Part shown: in pieces, positions 53,701 through 63,747 of the stretch | Position numbering within the stretch: position 1 is the first letter of the stretch | Layout of the letters: each line of letters opens with the position of its first letter | NCBI GenBank assembly: GCA_963662155.1 | Contig: OY759270.1 | Span: 11,110,926 to 11,174,925, forward strand | Direction of reading: 5' to 3' | Source of the DNA: Lamellibrachia columna | Lineage: Eukaryota > Annelida > Polychaeta > Sabellida > Siboglinidae | DNA length: 64,000 bases | Made by a program: the position numbers and the translations under genes | Notes under the pieces: model-generated | Database searches by the model: none | What the model saw: the letters and a program-made list of their open reading frames with translations, nothing else | Told to the model about the DNA's origin: nothing

Positions 53701-56700
53701 TTCACACAAGGCTTTGTGTTGATGTAGTCTAGGTGATTCATACACATGGTGGAGCCAAGTGACGGGAAACCTAGACTTCCGCACATATCGAACCTAGACA
53801 AGGCTTTGTATTGATATAGACTAAGTGATTTATACACATGGTGGAGCCAAGTGACGGGAAACCTAGACTACCACACATACCGACTTTAGACAAGGCTTTG
53901 AGTTGATGTAGACTAGGTGATTCATACACATGGTGGAGCCAAGTGACGGGAAACCTAGACTACCGCACATACCGACCCTAGACAAGGCTTTGTATTGATG
54001 TAGACTAGGTGATTCATACACATGGTGGAGCCAAGTGACGGGAAACCTAGACTACCGCACATACCGACTTTAGACAAGGCTTTGTGTTGACGTAGACTAG
54101 GTGATTCATACTCATGGAGGAGCCAAGTGACGGGAAACCTAGACTACCGCACATACCGACTTTAGACAAGGCTTTGTGTTGATGTAGACTAGGTGATTCA
54201 TACTCATGGTGGAGTCAAGTGAATGGAAACCTAGACTACCGCACATACCGACTTTAGACAAGGCTTTGTGTTGAAGTAGACTAGGTGATTCATACTCGTG
54301 GTGGAGCCAAGTGACGGGAAACCTAGACTACCGCACATACCGACTTCAGACAAGGCTTTGTGTTGATGTAGACTAGGTGATTCATACTCATGGAGGAGCC
54401 AAGTGACGGGAAACCTAGACTACCGCACATACCGACTTTAGACAAGGCTTTGTGTTGATGTAGACTAGGTGATTCATACACATGGTGGAGCCAAGTGACG
54501 GGAAACCTAGACTACCGCACATACCGACTTTAGACAAGGCTTTGTGTTGATGTAGACTAGGTGATTCATACACATGGTGGAGCCAAGTGACGGGAAACCT
54601 AGACTACCGCACATACCGACTTCAGACAAGGCTTTGTGTTGATGTAGACTAGGTGATTCATACACATGGTAGAGCCAAGTGACGGGAAACCTAGACTTCC
54701 GCACATACCGACCCTAGACAAGGCTTTGTATTGATGTAGACTAGGTGATTCATACACATGGTGGAGCCAAGTGACGGGAAACCTAGACTACCGCACATAC
54801 CGACTTTAGACAAGACTTTGTGTTGATGTAGACTAGGTGATTCATACACATGGTGGAGCCAAGTGACGGGAAACCTAGACTACCGCACATACCGACTTCA
54901 GACAAGGCTTTGTGTTGACGTAGACTAGGTGATTCTTACACGTGGTGGAGCCAAGTGACGGGAATCCTAGACTACCGCACATATCGACTTTAGACAAGGC
55001 TTTGTGTTGATGTAGACTAGGTGATTCATACACGTGGTGGAGCCAAGTGACGGGAAACCTAGACTACCGCACATTCCGACTTCAGACAAGGCTTTGTGTT
55101 GATGTAGACTAGGTGATTCATAAACATGGTGGAGCCAAGTGAGGGGAAACCTAGTCTACCGCACATACCGAATTTAGACAAGGCTTTGTGTTGACGTAGA
55201 CTAGGTGATTCATACACGTGGTGGAGCCAAGTGACGGGAAACCTAGACTACCGCACTTACTGACTTCACACAAGGCTTTGTGTTGATGTAGTCTAGGTGA
55301 TTCATACACATGGTGGAGCCAAGTGACGGGAAACCTAGACTTCCGCACATATCGAACCTAGACAAGGCTTTGTATTAATATAGACTAGGTGATTTATACA
55401 CATGGTGGAGCCAAGTGACGGGAAACCTAGACTACCACACATACCGACTTTAGACAAGGCTTTGAGTTGATGTAGACTAGGTGATTCATACACATGGTGG
55501 AGCCAAGTGACGGGAAACCTAGACTACCGCACATACCGACCCTAGACAAAGCTTTGTATTGATGTAGACTAGGTGATTCATACACATGGTGGAGCCAAGT
55601 GACGGGAAACCTAGACTACCGCACATACCGACTTTAGACAAGGCTTTGTGTTGACGTAGACTAGGTGATTCATACTCATGGAGGAGCCAAGTGACGGGAA
55701 ACCTAGACTACCGCACATACCGACTTTAGACAAGGCTTTGTGTTGAAGTAGACTAGGTGATTCATACTCGTGGTGGAGCCAAATGACGGGAAACCTAGAC
55801 TACCGCACATACCGACTTCAGACAAGGCTTTGTGTTGATGTAGACTAGGTGATTCATACTCATGGAGGAGCCAAGTGACGGGAAACCTAGACTACCGCAC
55901 ATACCGACTTTAGACAAGGCTTTGTGTTGATGTAGACTAGGTGATTCATACACATGGTGGAGCCAAGTGACGGGAAACCTAGACTACCGCACATACCGAC
56001 TTTAGACAAGGCTTTGTGTTGATGTAGACTAGGTGATTCATACACATGGTGGAGCCAAGTGACGCGAAACCTAGACTACCGCACATACCGACTTCAGACA
56101 AGGCTTTGTGTTGATGTAGACTAGGTGATTCATACACATGGTGGAGCCAAGTGACGGGAAACCTAGACTACCGCACATACCGACTTTAGACCAGGCTTTT
56201 TGTTGACGTAGACTAGGTGATTCATACAAATGGTGGAGCCAAGTGACGGGAAACCTAGACTACCGCACATACCGACTTTAGACAAGGCTTTGTGTTGATG
56301 TAGACTAGGTGATTCATACACATGGTAGAGCCAAGTGACGGGAAACCTAGACTTCCGCACATACCGATCCTAGACAAGGCTTTGTATTGATGTAGACTAG
56401 GTGATTCATACACATGGTGGAGCCAAGTGACGGGAAACCTAGACTACCGCACATACCGACTTTAGACAAGACTTTGTGTTGATGTAGACTAGGTGATTCA
56501 TACACATGGTGGAGCCAAGTGACGGGAAACCTAGACTACCGCACATACCGACTTCAGACAAGGCTTTGTGTTGACGTAGACTAGGTGATTCATACACGTG
56601 GTGGAGCCAAGTGACGGGAATCCTAGACTACCGCACATATCGACTTTAGACAAGGCTTTGTGTTGATGTAGACTAGGTGATTCATACACGTGGTGGAGCC

Positions 56701-57700
56701 AAGTGACGGGAAACCTAGACTTCCGCACATAACGACTTCAGACAAGGCTTTTTGTTGATGTAGACTAGGTGATTCATACACATGGTGGAGCCAAGTGACG
56801 GGAAACCTAGTCTACCGCACATACAGACTTTAGACAAGGCTTTGTGTTGACGTAGACTAGGTGATTCATACACGTTGTGGAGCCAAGTGACGGGAAACCT
56901 AGACTACCGCACATACCGACTTTAGACAAGGCTTTGTGTTGATGTAGACTAGGTGATTCATACACATGGTGGAGCCAAGTGACGGGTAACCTAGACTACC
57001 GCACATACCGACTTTAGACAAGGCTTTGTGTTGATGTAGACTAGGTGATTCATACACATGGTGGAACCAAGTGACGGGAAACCTAGACTACCGCCCATAC
57101 CGACTTCAGACAAGGCTTTTTGTTGATGTAGACTAGGTGATTCATACACATGGTGGAGCCAAGTGACGGGAAACCTAGTCCACCGCACATACAGACTTTA
57201 GACAAGGCTTTGTGTTGACGTAGACTAGGTGATTCATACACGTGGTGGAGCCAAGTGACGGGAAACCTAGACTACCGCACATACCGACTTTAGACAAGGT
57301 TTTGTGTTGACGTAGACTAGGTGATTCATACACGTGGTGGAGCCAAGTGACGGGAAACCTAGACTACCGCACATTCCGACTTCAGACAAGGCTTTGTGTT
57401 GATGTAGACTAGGTGATTCATAAACATGGTGGAGCCAAGTGACGGGAAACCTAGTCTACCGCACATACCGAATTTAGACAAGGCTTTGTGTTGACGTAGA
57501 CTAGGTGATTCATACACGTGGTGGAGCCAAGTGACGGGAAACCTAGACTACCGCACATACCGACTTCACACAAGGCTTTGTGTTGATGTAGTCTAGGTGA
57601 TTCATACACATGGTGGAGCCAAGTGACGGGAAACCTAGACTTCCGCACATATCGAACCTAGACAAGGCTTTGTATTGATATAGACTAGGTGATTTATACA
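50735..57700. repeat. Long-range block repeat, offset 5,428 bp (59 monomers)
   Basis: Ordered sets of variant monomers at about 50.7-52.3 kb reappear at 56.2-57.7 kb with a 5,428-bp offset. An example is the GGGTAACC then GGAACC then TTTTTGTTG then GTCCACCGC order starting near 51,558 and 56,986. The two blocks are separated by other higher-order units, so this is not simple tandem duplication. Confidence 0.7.
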
Positions 57701-58589
57701 CATGGTGGAGCCAAGTGACGGGAAACCTAGACTACCACACATACCGACTTTAGACAAGGCTTTGTGTTGATGTAGACTAGGTGATTTATACACGTGGTGG
57801 AGCCAAGTGACGGGAAACCTAGACTACAGCACATACCGACTTTAGACAAGGCTTTGTGTTGATGTAGACTAGGTGATTCATACACATGGTGGAGCCAAGT
57901 GACGGGAAACCTAGACTACCGCACATACCGACTTTAGACAAGGCTTTGTGTTGATGTAGACTAGGTGATTCATACACATGGTGGAGCCAAGAGACGGGTA
58001 ACATAGACTACCGCACATACCGACTTTAGACAAGGCTTTGTGTTGATGTAGACTAGGTGATTCATACACATGGTGGAGCCAAGTGACGGGTAACATAGAC
58101 TACCGCACATACCGACTTCAGACAAGGCTTTGTGTTGACGTAGACTAGGTGATTCATACACATGGTGGAGCCAAGTGACGGGTAACATAGACTACCGCAC
58201 AAACCGACTTTAGACAAGGCTTTGTGTTGATGTAGACTAGGTGATTCATACACATGGTGGAGCCAAGTGACGGGAAACCTAGACTACCGCACATACCGAC
58301 TTCAGACAAGGCTTTTTGTTGATGTAGACTAGGTGATTCGTACATGTGGTGGAGCCAAGTGACGGGAAACCTAGACTACCGCACATACCGACTTAAGACA
58401 AGGCTTTGTGTTGATGTAGACTATGTGATTCATACACGTGGTGGAGCCAAGTGGCGGGAAACCTAGACTACCGCACATACCGACTTTAGACAAGGCTTTG
58501 TGTTGATGTAGACTAGGTGATTCATACACGTGGTGGAACCAAGTGACGGGAAACCTAGACTACCGCACATACCGACTTTAGACAAGGCT

Positions 58590-58970
58590 TTGTGTTGATG
58601 TAGACTATGTGATTCATACACGTGGTGGAGCCAAGTGACGGGAAACCTAGACTACCGCACATACCGACTTTAGACAAGGCTTTGTGTTGATGTAGACTAT
58701 GTGATTCATACACGTGGTGGAGCCAAGTGACGGGAAACCTAGACTACCGCACATACCGACTTTAGACAAGGCTTTGTGTTGATGTAGACTATGTGATTCA
58801 TACACGTGGTGGAGCCAAGTGACGGGAAACCTAGACTACCGCACATACCGACTTTAGACAAGGCTTTGTGTTGATGTAGACTATGTGATTCATACACGTG
58901 GTGGAGCCAAGTGACGGGAAACCTAGACTACCGCACATACCGACTTTAGACAAGGCTTTGTGTTGATGTA
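58590..58970. repeat. Run of four locally homogenised monomers
   Basis: Four consecutive monomers carry the same CTATGTGATTCATACACGTGG variant with no other differences, a single-monomer expansion near the exon end of the array. Confidence 0.75.
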
Positions 58971-60504
58971 GACTAGGTGATTCATACACGTGGTGGAGCC
59001 AAGTGACGGGAAACCTAGACTACCGCACATACCGACTTTAGACAAGGCTTTGTGTTGACGTAGACTAGGTGATTCATACACATGGTGGAGCCAAGTGACG
59101 GGAAACCTTGACTACCGCACATTCCGACTTTAGACAAGGCTTTGTGTTGACGTAGACTAGGTGATTCATACACATGGTGGAGCCAAATGACGGGAAACCT
59201 AGACTACCGCACATACCGACTTTAGACAAGGCTTTGTGTTGATGTAGACTAGGAGATTTATACACATGGTGGAGCCAAGTGACGGGAAACCTAGACTACT
59301 GCACATATCGACTTTAGACAAGGCTTTGTATTGATGTAGACTAGTTGATTCATACACGTGGTGGAGCCAAGTGACGGGAAACCTAGACTACCGCACATAC
59401 CGACTTTAGACAAGGCTTTTTGTTGATGTAGACTAGGTGATTCATACACGTGGTGGAGCCAAGTGACGGGAAACCTAGACTACCGCACATACCGACTTTA
59501 GACAAGGCTTTGTGTTGATGTAGACTAGGTGATTCATACACGTTGTGGAGGCAAGTGACGGGAAACCTAGACTTCCGCACATACCGACTTTAGACAAGGC
59601 TTTGTGTTGATGTAGAGTAGGTTATTCATACTCATGGTGAAGCCAAGTGACGGGAAACCTAGACTTCCGCACACACCGACTTTAGACAAGGCTTTGTGTT
59701 GATGTAGACTAGGTGATTCATACACATGGTGGAGCCAAGTGACGGGAAACCTAGACTACCGCACATACCGACTTCAGACAAGGCTTTTTGTTGATGTAGA
59801 CTAGGTGATTCATACACGTGGTGGAGCCAAGTGACGGGAAACCTAGACTACCGCACATACCGTCTTTAGACAAAGCTTTGTGTTGATGTAGACTAGGTGA
59901 TTCATACACGTGGTGGAGCCATGTGACGGGAAACCTAGACTACCGCACATACCGACTTTAGACAAGGCTTAGTGTTGATGTAGACTAGGTGATTCATACA
60001 CGTGGTGGAGCCATGTGACGGGAAACCTAGACTACCGCACATACCGACTTTAGACAAGGCTTTGTGTTGATGTAGACTAGGTGATTCATATACGTGGTGG
60101 AGCCAAGTGACGGGAAACCTAGACTACCGCACATACCGACTTTAGACAAGGCTTTGTGTTGATGTAGACTAGGTGATTCATACACGTGGTGGAGCCAAGT
60201 GACGGGAAACCTAGACTACCGCACATTCCGACTTCAGACAAGGCTTTGTGTTGATGTAGACTAGGTGATTCATACACATGGTGGAGCCAAGTGACGGGAA
60301 ACCTAGACTACCGCACATACCGACTTTAGACAAGGCTTTGTGTTGACGTAGACTAGGTGATTTATACACATGGTGGAGCCAAGTGACGGGAAACCTAGAC
60401 TACCGCACATACCGACTTTAGACAAGGCTTTGTGTTGACGTAGACTAGGTGATTCATACACATGGTGGAGCCAAGTGACGGGAAACCTAGACTACCGCAC
60501 ATAC

Positions 60505-60736
60505 CGACTTCAGACAAGGCTTTGTGTTGATGTAGCGCTCGTCTCCATGCTTCATACACTTGCCGAGGTTCACGAACTTCACGTTGCCCATGTCGTGAGG
60601 GTAGGCCCAATATTTCTCCACCTTACAGCACACAAGCGGTACGTGGGCTCGCACGATGGTGTCACGGAAAAAGAGGGCCCGGTTCCAGCGCGTCGCGTTC
60701 TTTGCGAAGTCCGTGTGGCTGGTGACCCCGCAGCAC
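60505..60736 (-). CDS. Tetraspanin, exon for the Cys-rich part of the large extracellular loop
   Basis: The acceptor ATATGGCAG ends at 60737. The first base completes the Glu codon split with the upstream exon, and 77 codons follow. It opens with the tetraspanin signature CCG, then an N-glycosylation sequon (NAT), 'VPLVCC', a fifth cysteine ('GKC') and a sixth in the last codons ('KPCLKS'), six in all as in many tetraspanin loops. The donor TCG|GTATGT at 60505/60504 is in phase 0 and joins the TM4 exon at 14185. The last 31 nt of this exon (60535-60505) are identical in kind to the satellite monomer, so the array starts inside the coding sequence. If this donor were skipped, translation would add V-C-A-V-V and stop, losing TM4. 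Confidence 0.82.
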
Positions 60737-60773
60737 CTGCCATATCCACCGACATATATTAATATTGTTGACG

Positions 60774-61023
60774 ATTTTCTTTTAATCACAACTATTGAGA
60801 TTTATTTACTCAATGTTTAGGCTAGATCAGAAAGGCGATTCCAATCGTGAATCGAGACCAGGGGGGATATCGACTAAATCACTATGGGACGGCCTTCTTG
60901 CCATGTCAACTGGCGAGCAGAGGAAGAACTATTGCTATCCCAGAATTCAATTTCCGATGAAGGTTACCGACGGCAGCCGAAACGTTGAGTAATAAATCTT
61001 AATAGTTGTGATTAAAAGAAAAT
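60774..61023. mobile_element. 250-bp MITE with ~45-bp terminal inverted repeats
   Basis: The left end ATTTTCTTTTAATCACAACT (continuing ATTGAGATTTATTTACTCAA) and the reverse complement of the right end match with about three differences over ~45 bp. The interior contains GGCAGCCGAAACGTTGAG and GATATCGACT ... GGCGAGCAGAGGAAGAA, which recur twice in the element at 61745-62215. No coding capacity. No clear target duplication was found. Confidence 0.65.
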
Positions 61024-61211
61024 TGTTTCTTCATTATTATCGACCAGCTTGATGCAAATTTTGACAGACATTAATATTGTGTTCACGTATATATAATACT
61101 GTGTTCACGTTGTACTTGGTAGCAAATACAATATATGGGGGCATTAAGGTTACATTAGTGTTAAATATAATATTATAATTATAAGCAGCATTTATATTGG
61201 GACCTGACGTG

Positions 61212-61220
61212 TGTGGCCAT

Positions 61221-61306
<86 letters not shown>

Positions 61307-61402
61307 AATACAACACTGCTGCTATGCATAAAGACTATATATATATATCATGGCCACACACATCATGGCCACACACTATATATAGTCTTTAAGCATAGCA
61401 GC
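61212..61402. repeat. (TA)n tract within a large imperfect palindrome
   Basis: A pure (TA)n run of about 80 bp (61223-61302) is flanked by GTGTGGCCATGA on the left and its complement TCATGGCCACACAC on the right. Further arms CACTGCTGCTATGCATAAAGAC (left part) and GTCTTTAAGCATAGCAGCAG (right part) are also complementary. The segment could extrude a cruciform or mark a foldback insertion. Confidence 0.7.
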
Positions 61403-61410
61403 AGTGTAGT

Positions 61411-61582
61411 CAGTGACGTATCTAGGATCTCGCAAAGGGGAGGCCAAAGTGGGAAGCCAAAGGGGGAGGCCAAAGGGGGAGATCAAAGGGGGGTCAAGCC
61501 TAATCACCCATGGTACCGTTTTGCGGCGCAACGGTAAAAAATAAAACAATTAAGCCAAAGGGCCCATCTAAATACGCCACTG
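61411..61582. mobile_element. hAT-type MITE with perfect 8-bp target duplication
   Basis: A 172-bp element with ends CAGTGACGTATCTAGGAT and, on the other strand, CAGTGGCGTATTTAGATG. It is flanked on both sides by AGTGTAGT (61403-61410 and 61583-61590). TIRs beginning CAGTG with 8-bp target duplications are the hallmark of hAT elements. The interior has GGGGAGGCCAAAG-like short repeats. Non-autonomous. Confidence 0.8.
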
Positions 61583-61744
61583 AGTGTAGTAAGGTGTTTT
61601 ACAATGTATTATGCCAAAGACAACTTCGTAATTAAAACGACGAGTATAGTTCTGAGCCAATATGTCGGTCATGGCGCACGTTTGAAACAGTTATCCAACT
61701 AGTGAGATGTTCAACAAGTTGGGAGAATAATGTAACATAGATTT

Positions 61745-62215
61745 GTTTTTGATCAAAAGTATTAATCTTTAATCATCTCAACGTTACGACACCCATCAGT
61801 TGCCGTTTTCGGGAATTAAATTCTGGGACTAAATTCTGGTTTTCTTCCGCTCGCCAGATGGTATGGCAAGCAGGCTCTTCCATACGTACTGAGTCGATAT
61901 CCCAACGTCTCGTTGAATTATATATCTTGTCCCGATTCATGACAGGGAAAGTAAAAAAAATTTGCTATATATGAAGGAGGCCGTGAATGGATGAGAAAGA
62001 CACCTATCATGAGGGAGGTACGACCACGTATGGGACGGCATGCTTACCATATCATGAGGGAGGTACGACCACGTATGGGACGGCATGCTTACCATATCAT
62101 CGGGCGAGCAGAAGAATAACTAATTCCCAAAATTCAGTTCCTGAAGAAGATAACCGATGGTTGCGCTTACGTTGAAATAAGTAAACTTTAATAGTTGCGT
62201 TCAAAGGGAAATGTA
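61745..62215. mobile_element. Long inverted-repeat element related to the 60.77-kb MITE
   Basis: The left arm (61745-61915, read on the minus strand) and right arm (62030-62215, plus strand) are similar over about 150-170 bp. Both contain a CGTATGG ... TGCTTACCATA-type block, GGCGAGC-AGAAGAA, a CAGAATT/AAATTC block and an ACGTTGA end. The same block occurs at 60835-61000. All three probably belong to one non-autonomous family. No TSD was resolved. Confidence 0.5.
62005..62094. repeat. 45-bp tandem duplication
   Basis: TATCATGAGGGAGGTACGAC (and the following 25 bp to CTTACCA) is present twice in perfect tandem, period 45. It lies at the edge of the right arm of the inverted-repeat element. 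Confidence 0.9.
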
Positions 62216-62521
62216 GTAAGTTATCAAACTGTCTATGCAGACATTGTTTTGACTCGCAATATTTGAATTTCTAAAAAACAACTTTGACCGAATTTGTTCT
62301 TTATGATGTAGTAAAGCATTAACTAATTTAAAATAAGCAACGGTGGTCAATAAAACAATTTTAAATATAAATACTGTTAGAAAGAATATTGATCGAAAAG
62401 TGTTTTCCCTATACGCAATTTGCAGAAATGCCTAGGCGGCGTAGTGTTTAGCCGAAGTTAATTGCACGTAATCTAGACTGCGCATAGGAGTTCAGTGTGG
62501 ACGGGAATGGTGCAGCCTTAC
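62216..62521. other. Intronic sequence of the tetraspanin gene, no feature seen
   Basis: AT-rich DNA next to the 5' splice site GTAAGG (62521-62516) of the TM2/TM3 exon. Nothing else recognised. Confidence 0.5.
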
Positions 62522-62829
62522 TCGTAGCGAGTCATAACCATGTCCCATGCCATCGAGAACGGGTCGTATGTCTGGATGATGTGGTGGTTTCTGTTGATGG
62601 TAGCGCCCGCGTACGCGTCGTGAATCGTTAGCTTCATCATATTCTCGAGGTTAGTGTCGACCCTCTTGACGTAGTTGAGGCACATCGACATTACGACCAC
62701 CTGGCCGATAATGACAACCGACAGGGCGATGGCGAACGTGATGAGCAAGTACTTGACGTGCTTGACGGCGACGAGGACACCTAAGATGCCCTTGACACAG
62801 GCGATGGCGCCGAGTGAAGTCACTACCAC
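62522..62829 (-). CDS. Tetraspanin, exon for TM2, TM3 and start of the large loop
   Basis: 102 codons plus two bases. The acceptor ATCATCCCAAG ends at 62830; the donor is GA|GTAAGG. TM2 is 'VVVTSLGAIACVKGILGVLVA' (positions about 1-21), then a short intracellular turn 'VKHVKYLL' where tetraspanins have their conserved small loop. TM3 is 'ITFAIALSVVIIGQVVV', with the polar Gln usually found there. The large loop then begins ('NLENMMKLTIHDAY' ... 'YDPFSMAWDMVMTRY'), ending in a split Glu codon directly before the CCG of the next exon. The cysteine usually found in the TM2 end motif (GCCG) is replaced here (GILG). The frame has no ATG at its start because it is internal. Confidence 0.85.
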
Positions 62830-63582
62830 CTTGGGATGATAATGTCATTTATTTATTAATTATTATTTGAATGTTATCATTATTAACATATTATATTTTA
62901 TTTAATTAATTATTATTATTAAATGTATTCATTTATGTAATTATTGATTAAGTATTATGCAATTTTTATATAATATGTATATTTATTAATTAATTTGTAA
63001 TATTTTTTTAATTATTTGTGTGTGTTTATTTACGTAATAATAATTATGATTTTATTATTACATATATATTTCTTTCATTAATTATTAATGAATTATTTCA
63101 TTATTATTATTTATATTTATTTAGTTATTCGTTAATTATTATTGCTATGTGTTTATTTATTTGATTATTCAAAGAGTGTTATTATTTAGTATTATTTTGC
63201 TTGCGATAATACCAATCAGCATTAGTGTCAAGGGACGACACTACCACATTGGGATAATAACAATCATTATTTGGGGCAGGTGAAGACACTATTACTTGGG
63301 GCTAATAACAATCATTATTAGCGTCGAATAACGACAATACCACATTGGGATAATAATGGTAATACTGCCTATTAGACAATAACATTAGGTACTCTTCCCG
63401 GCGTAGATATCTTAATTCTTCAGTAACTCAATCCCGCGTGTTTCTCGTTGGTCTTCTGATTTAGTTAATTATTTATCAATGATATTATTATTATTATTAT
63501 TTATGTATATATTATTGATTAATTAATTATTGTTTAGTTCTGTTTATTTATTTAATATTGTAACACTTTTTTTAATAATCAC
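62830..63582 (-). other. Tetraspanin intron between the TM1 and TM2 exons, AT-rich
   Basis: A phase-0 intron (donor AGG|GTGATT at 63582, acceptor AAG at 62830). Positions 62850-63190 and 63470-63560 are low-complexity TTATTAATTATT runs. The 48-bp minisatellite described separately lies at 63205-63348. Confidence 0.75.
63205..63348. repeat. 48-bp x3 minisatellite resembling the intron's own 3' splice-site boundary
   Basis: Three units, each exactly 48 bp (starts 63205, 63253, 63301), diverged from each other. The block GTGAAGACACTATTACTTGG in the second unit matches GTGAAGTCACTACCACCTTGG at 62813-62833, which is the first 17 nt of the TM2 exon plus the splice acceptor. The match continues as GATAATAACAATCATTA versus GATGATAATGTCATTTA into the intron. 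Confidence 0.7.
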
Positions 63583-63747
63583 CCTGCCATAGCCGAGAAG
63601 CGACATCGTACTGAGCGTGTCCGAGCTCTTTTGTCCGACAGGTGGCGGAAGGCGTGAAAACGTCATCAGTTTCGCTTGATCTGGGTACTCGTACAAGCCG
63701 ATGCCGATCATGGCTGACCCGAGCAGGAAGTTGATCACGCTGAAGGC
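63583..63747 (-). CDS. Tetraspanin, exon for TM1 and small extracellular loop
   Basis: 55 codons, phase 0 at both ends. The acceptor is ACTCGCAG (ends 63748) and the donor AGG|GTGATT. TM1 is 'AFSVINFLLGSAMIGIGLYEY' (residues 1-21) with the conserved Asn of tetraspanin TM1. About 30 residues of small loop follow, including a 'LPPPVGQKSSD' stretch, and the exon ends 'SLLGYGR' leading into TM2 of the next exon. The initiating exon with the cytosolic N-terminus is not in 63748-64000, so the gene is 5'-incomplete here. The exact tetraspanin subfamily is not recognised. Confidence 0.82.

Larger units (their letters stand above)
14186..60504 (-). other. 46.3-kb tetraspanin intron filled by satellite DNA
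   Basis: The intron runs from the GTATGT donor (60504-60499) to the GCAG acceptor (14189-14186). Both flanking exons are phase 0 and together complete the large extracellular loop and TM4. Apart from 14186-14565, which is AT-rich and near the acceptor, it consists of 92-bp satellite plus three LINE fragments. Splicing across it must skip hundreds of near-identical downstream donor copies. Confidence 0.75.
32077..60535 (-). repeat. 92-bp exon-boundary satellite, segment 4 (reaches into the loop exon)
   Basis: About 309 monomers. The right-most copy (to 60535) is continuous with the tetraspanin loop exon: its 31-nt exon-like part (60505-60535) is the actual exon end, and GAGCG at 60536-60540 on the minus strand is the first unique exon sequence. 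Many monomers keep the GTATGT donor; recurrent variants lose it (GATATGT where the plus strand reads ACATATCG, GGAATGT where it reads ACATTCCG). Several higher-order blocks are listed separately. Confidence 0.93.

Noticed and set aside
14566..60504. Recursive-splicing ratchet points in each monomer
   Set aside because: The monomer has CTAG|GTTTCC on the gene strand, but the donor half is weak and the upstream polypyrimidine tract is poor.
14566..60535. CRISPR array or bacterial-type repeat
   Set aside because: Monomers abut with no spacers, there are no cas genes, and the context is eukaryotic.
14711..60610. Dozens of minus-strand 61-95-residue frames starting MRKSRFPV or MYESPSLHQ
   Set aside because: They are the satellite read across two to three monomers. 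Period 92 shifts frame each unit and a TAG recurs, so they are by-products. Only 31 nt per unit descends from coding sequence.
60475..60762. Plus-strand 95-residue frame
   Set aside because: Antisense shadow of the CCG-loop exon of the tetraspanin.
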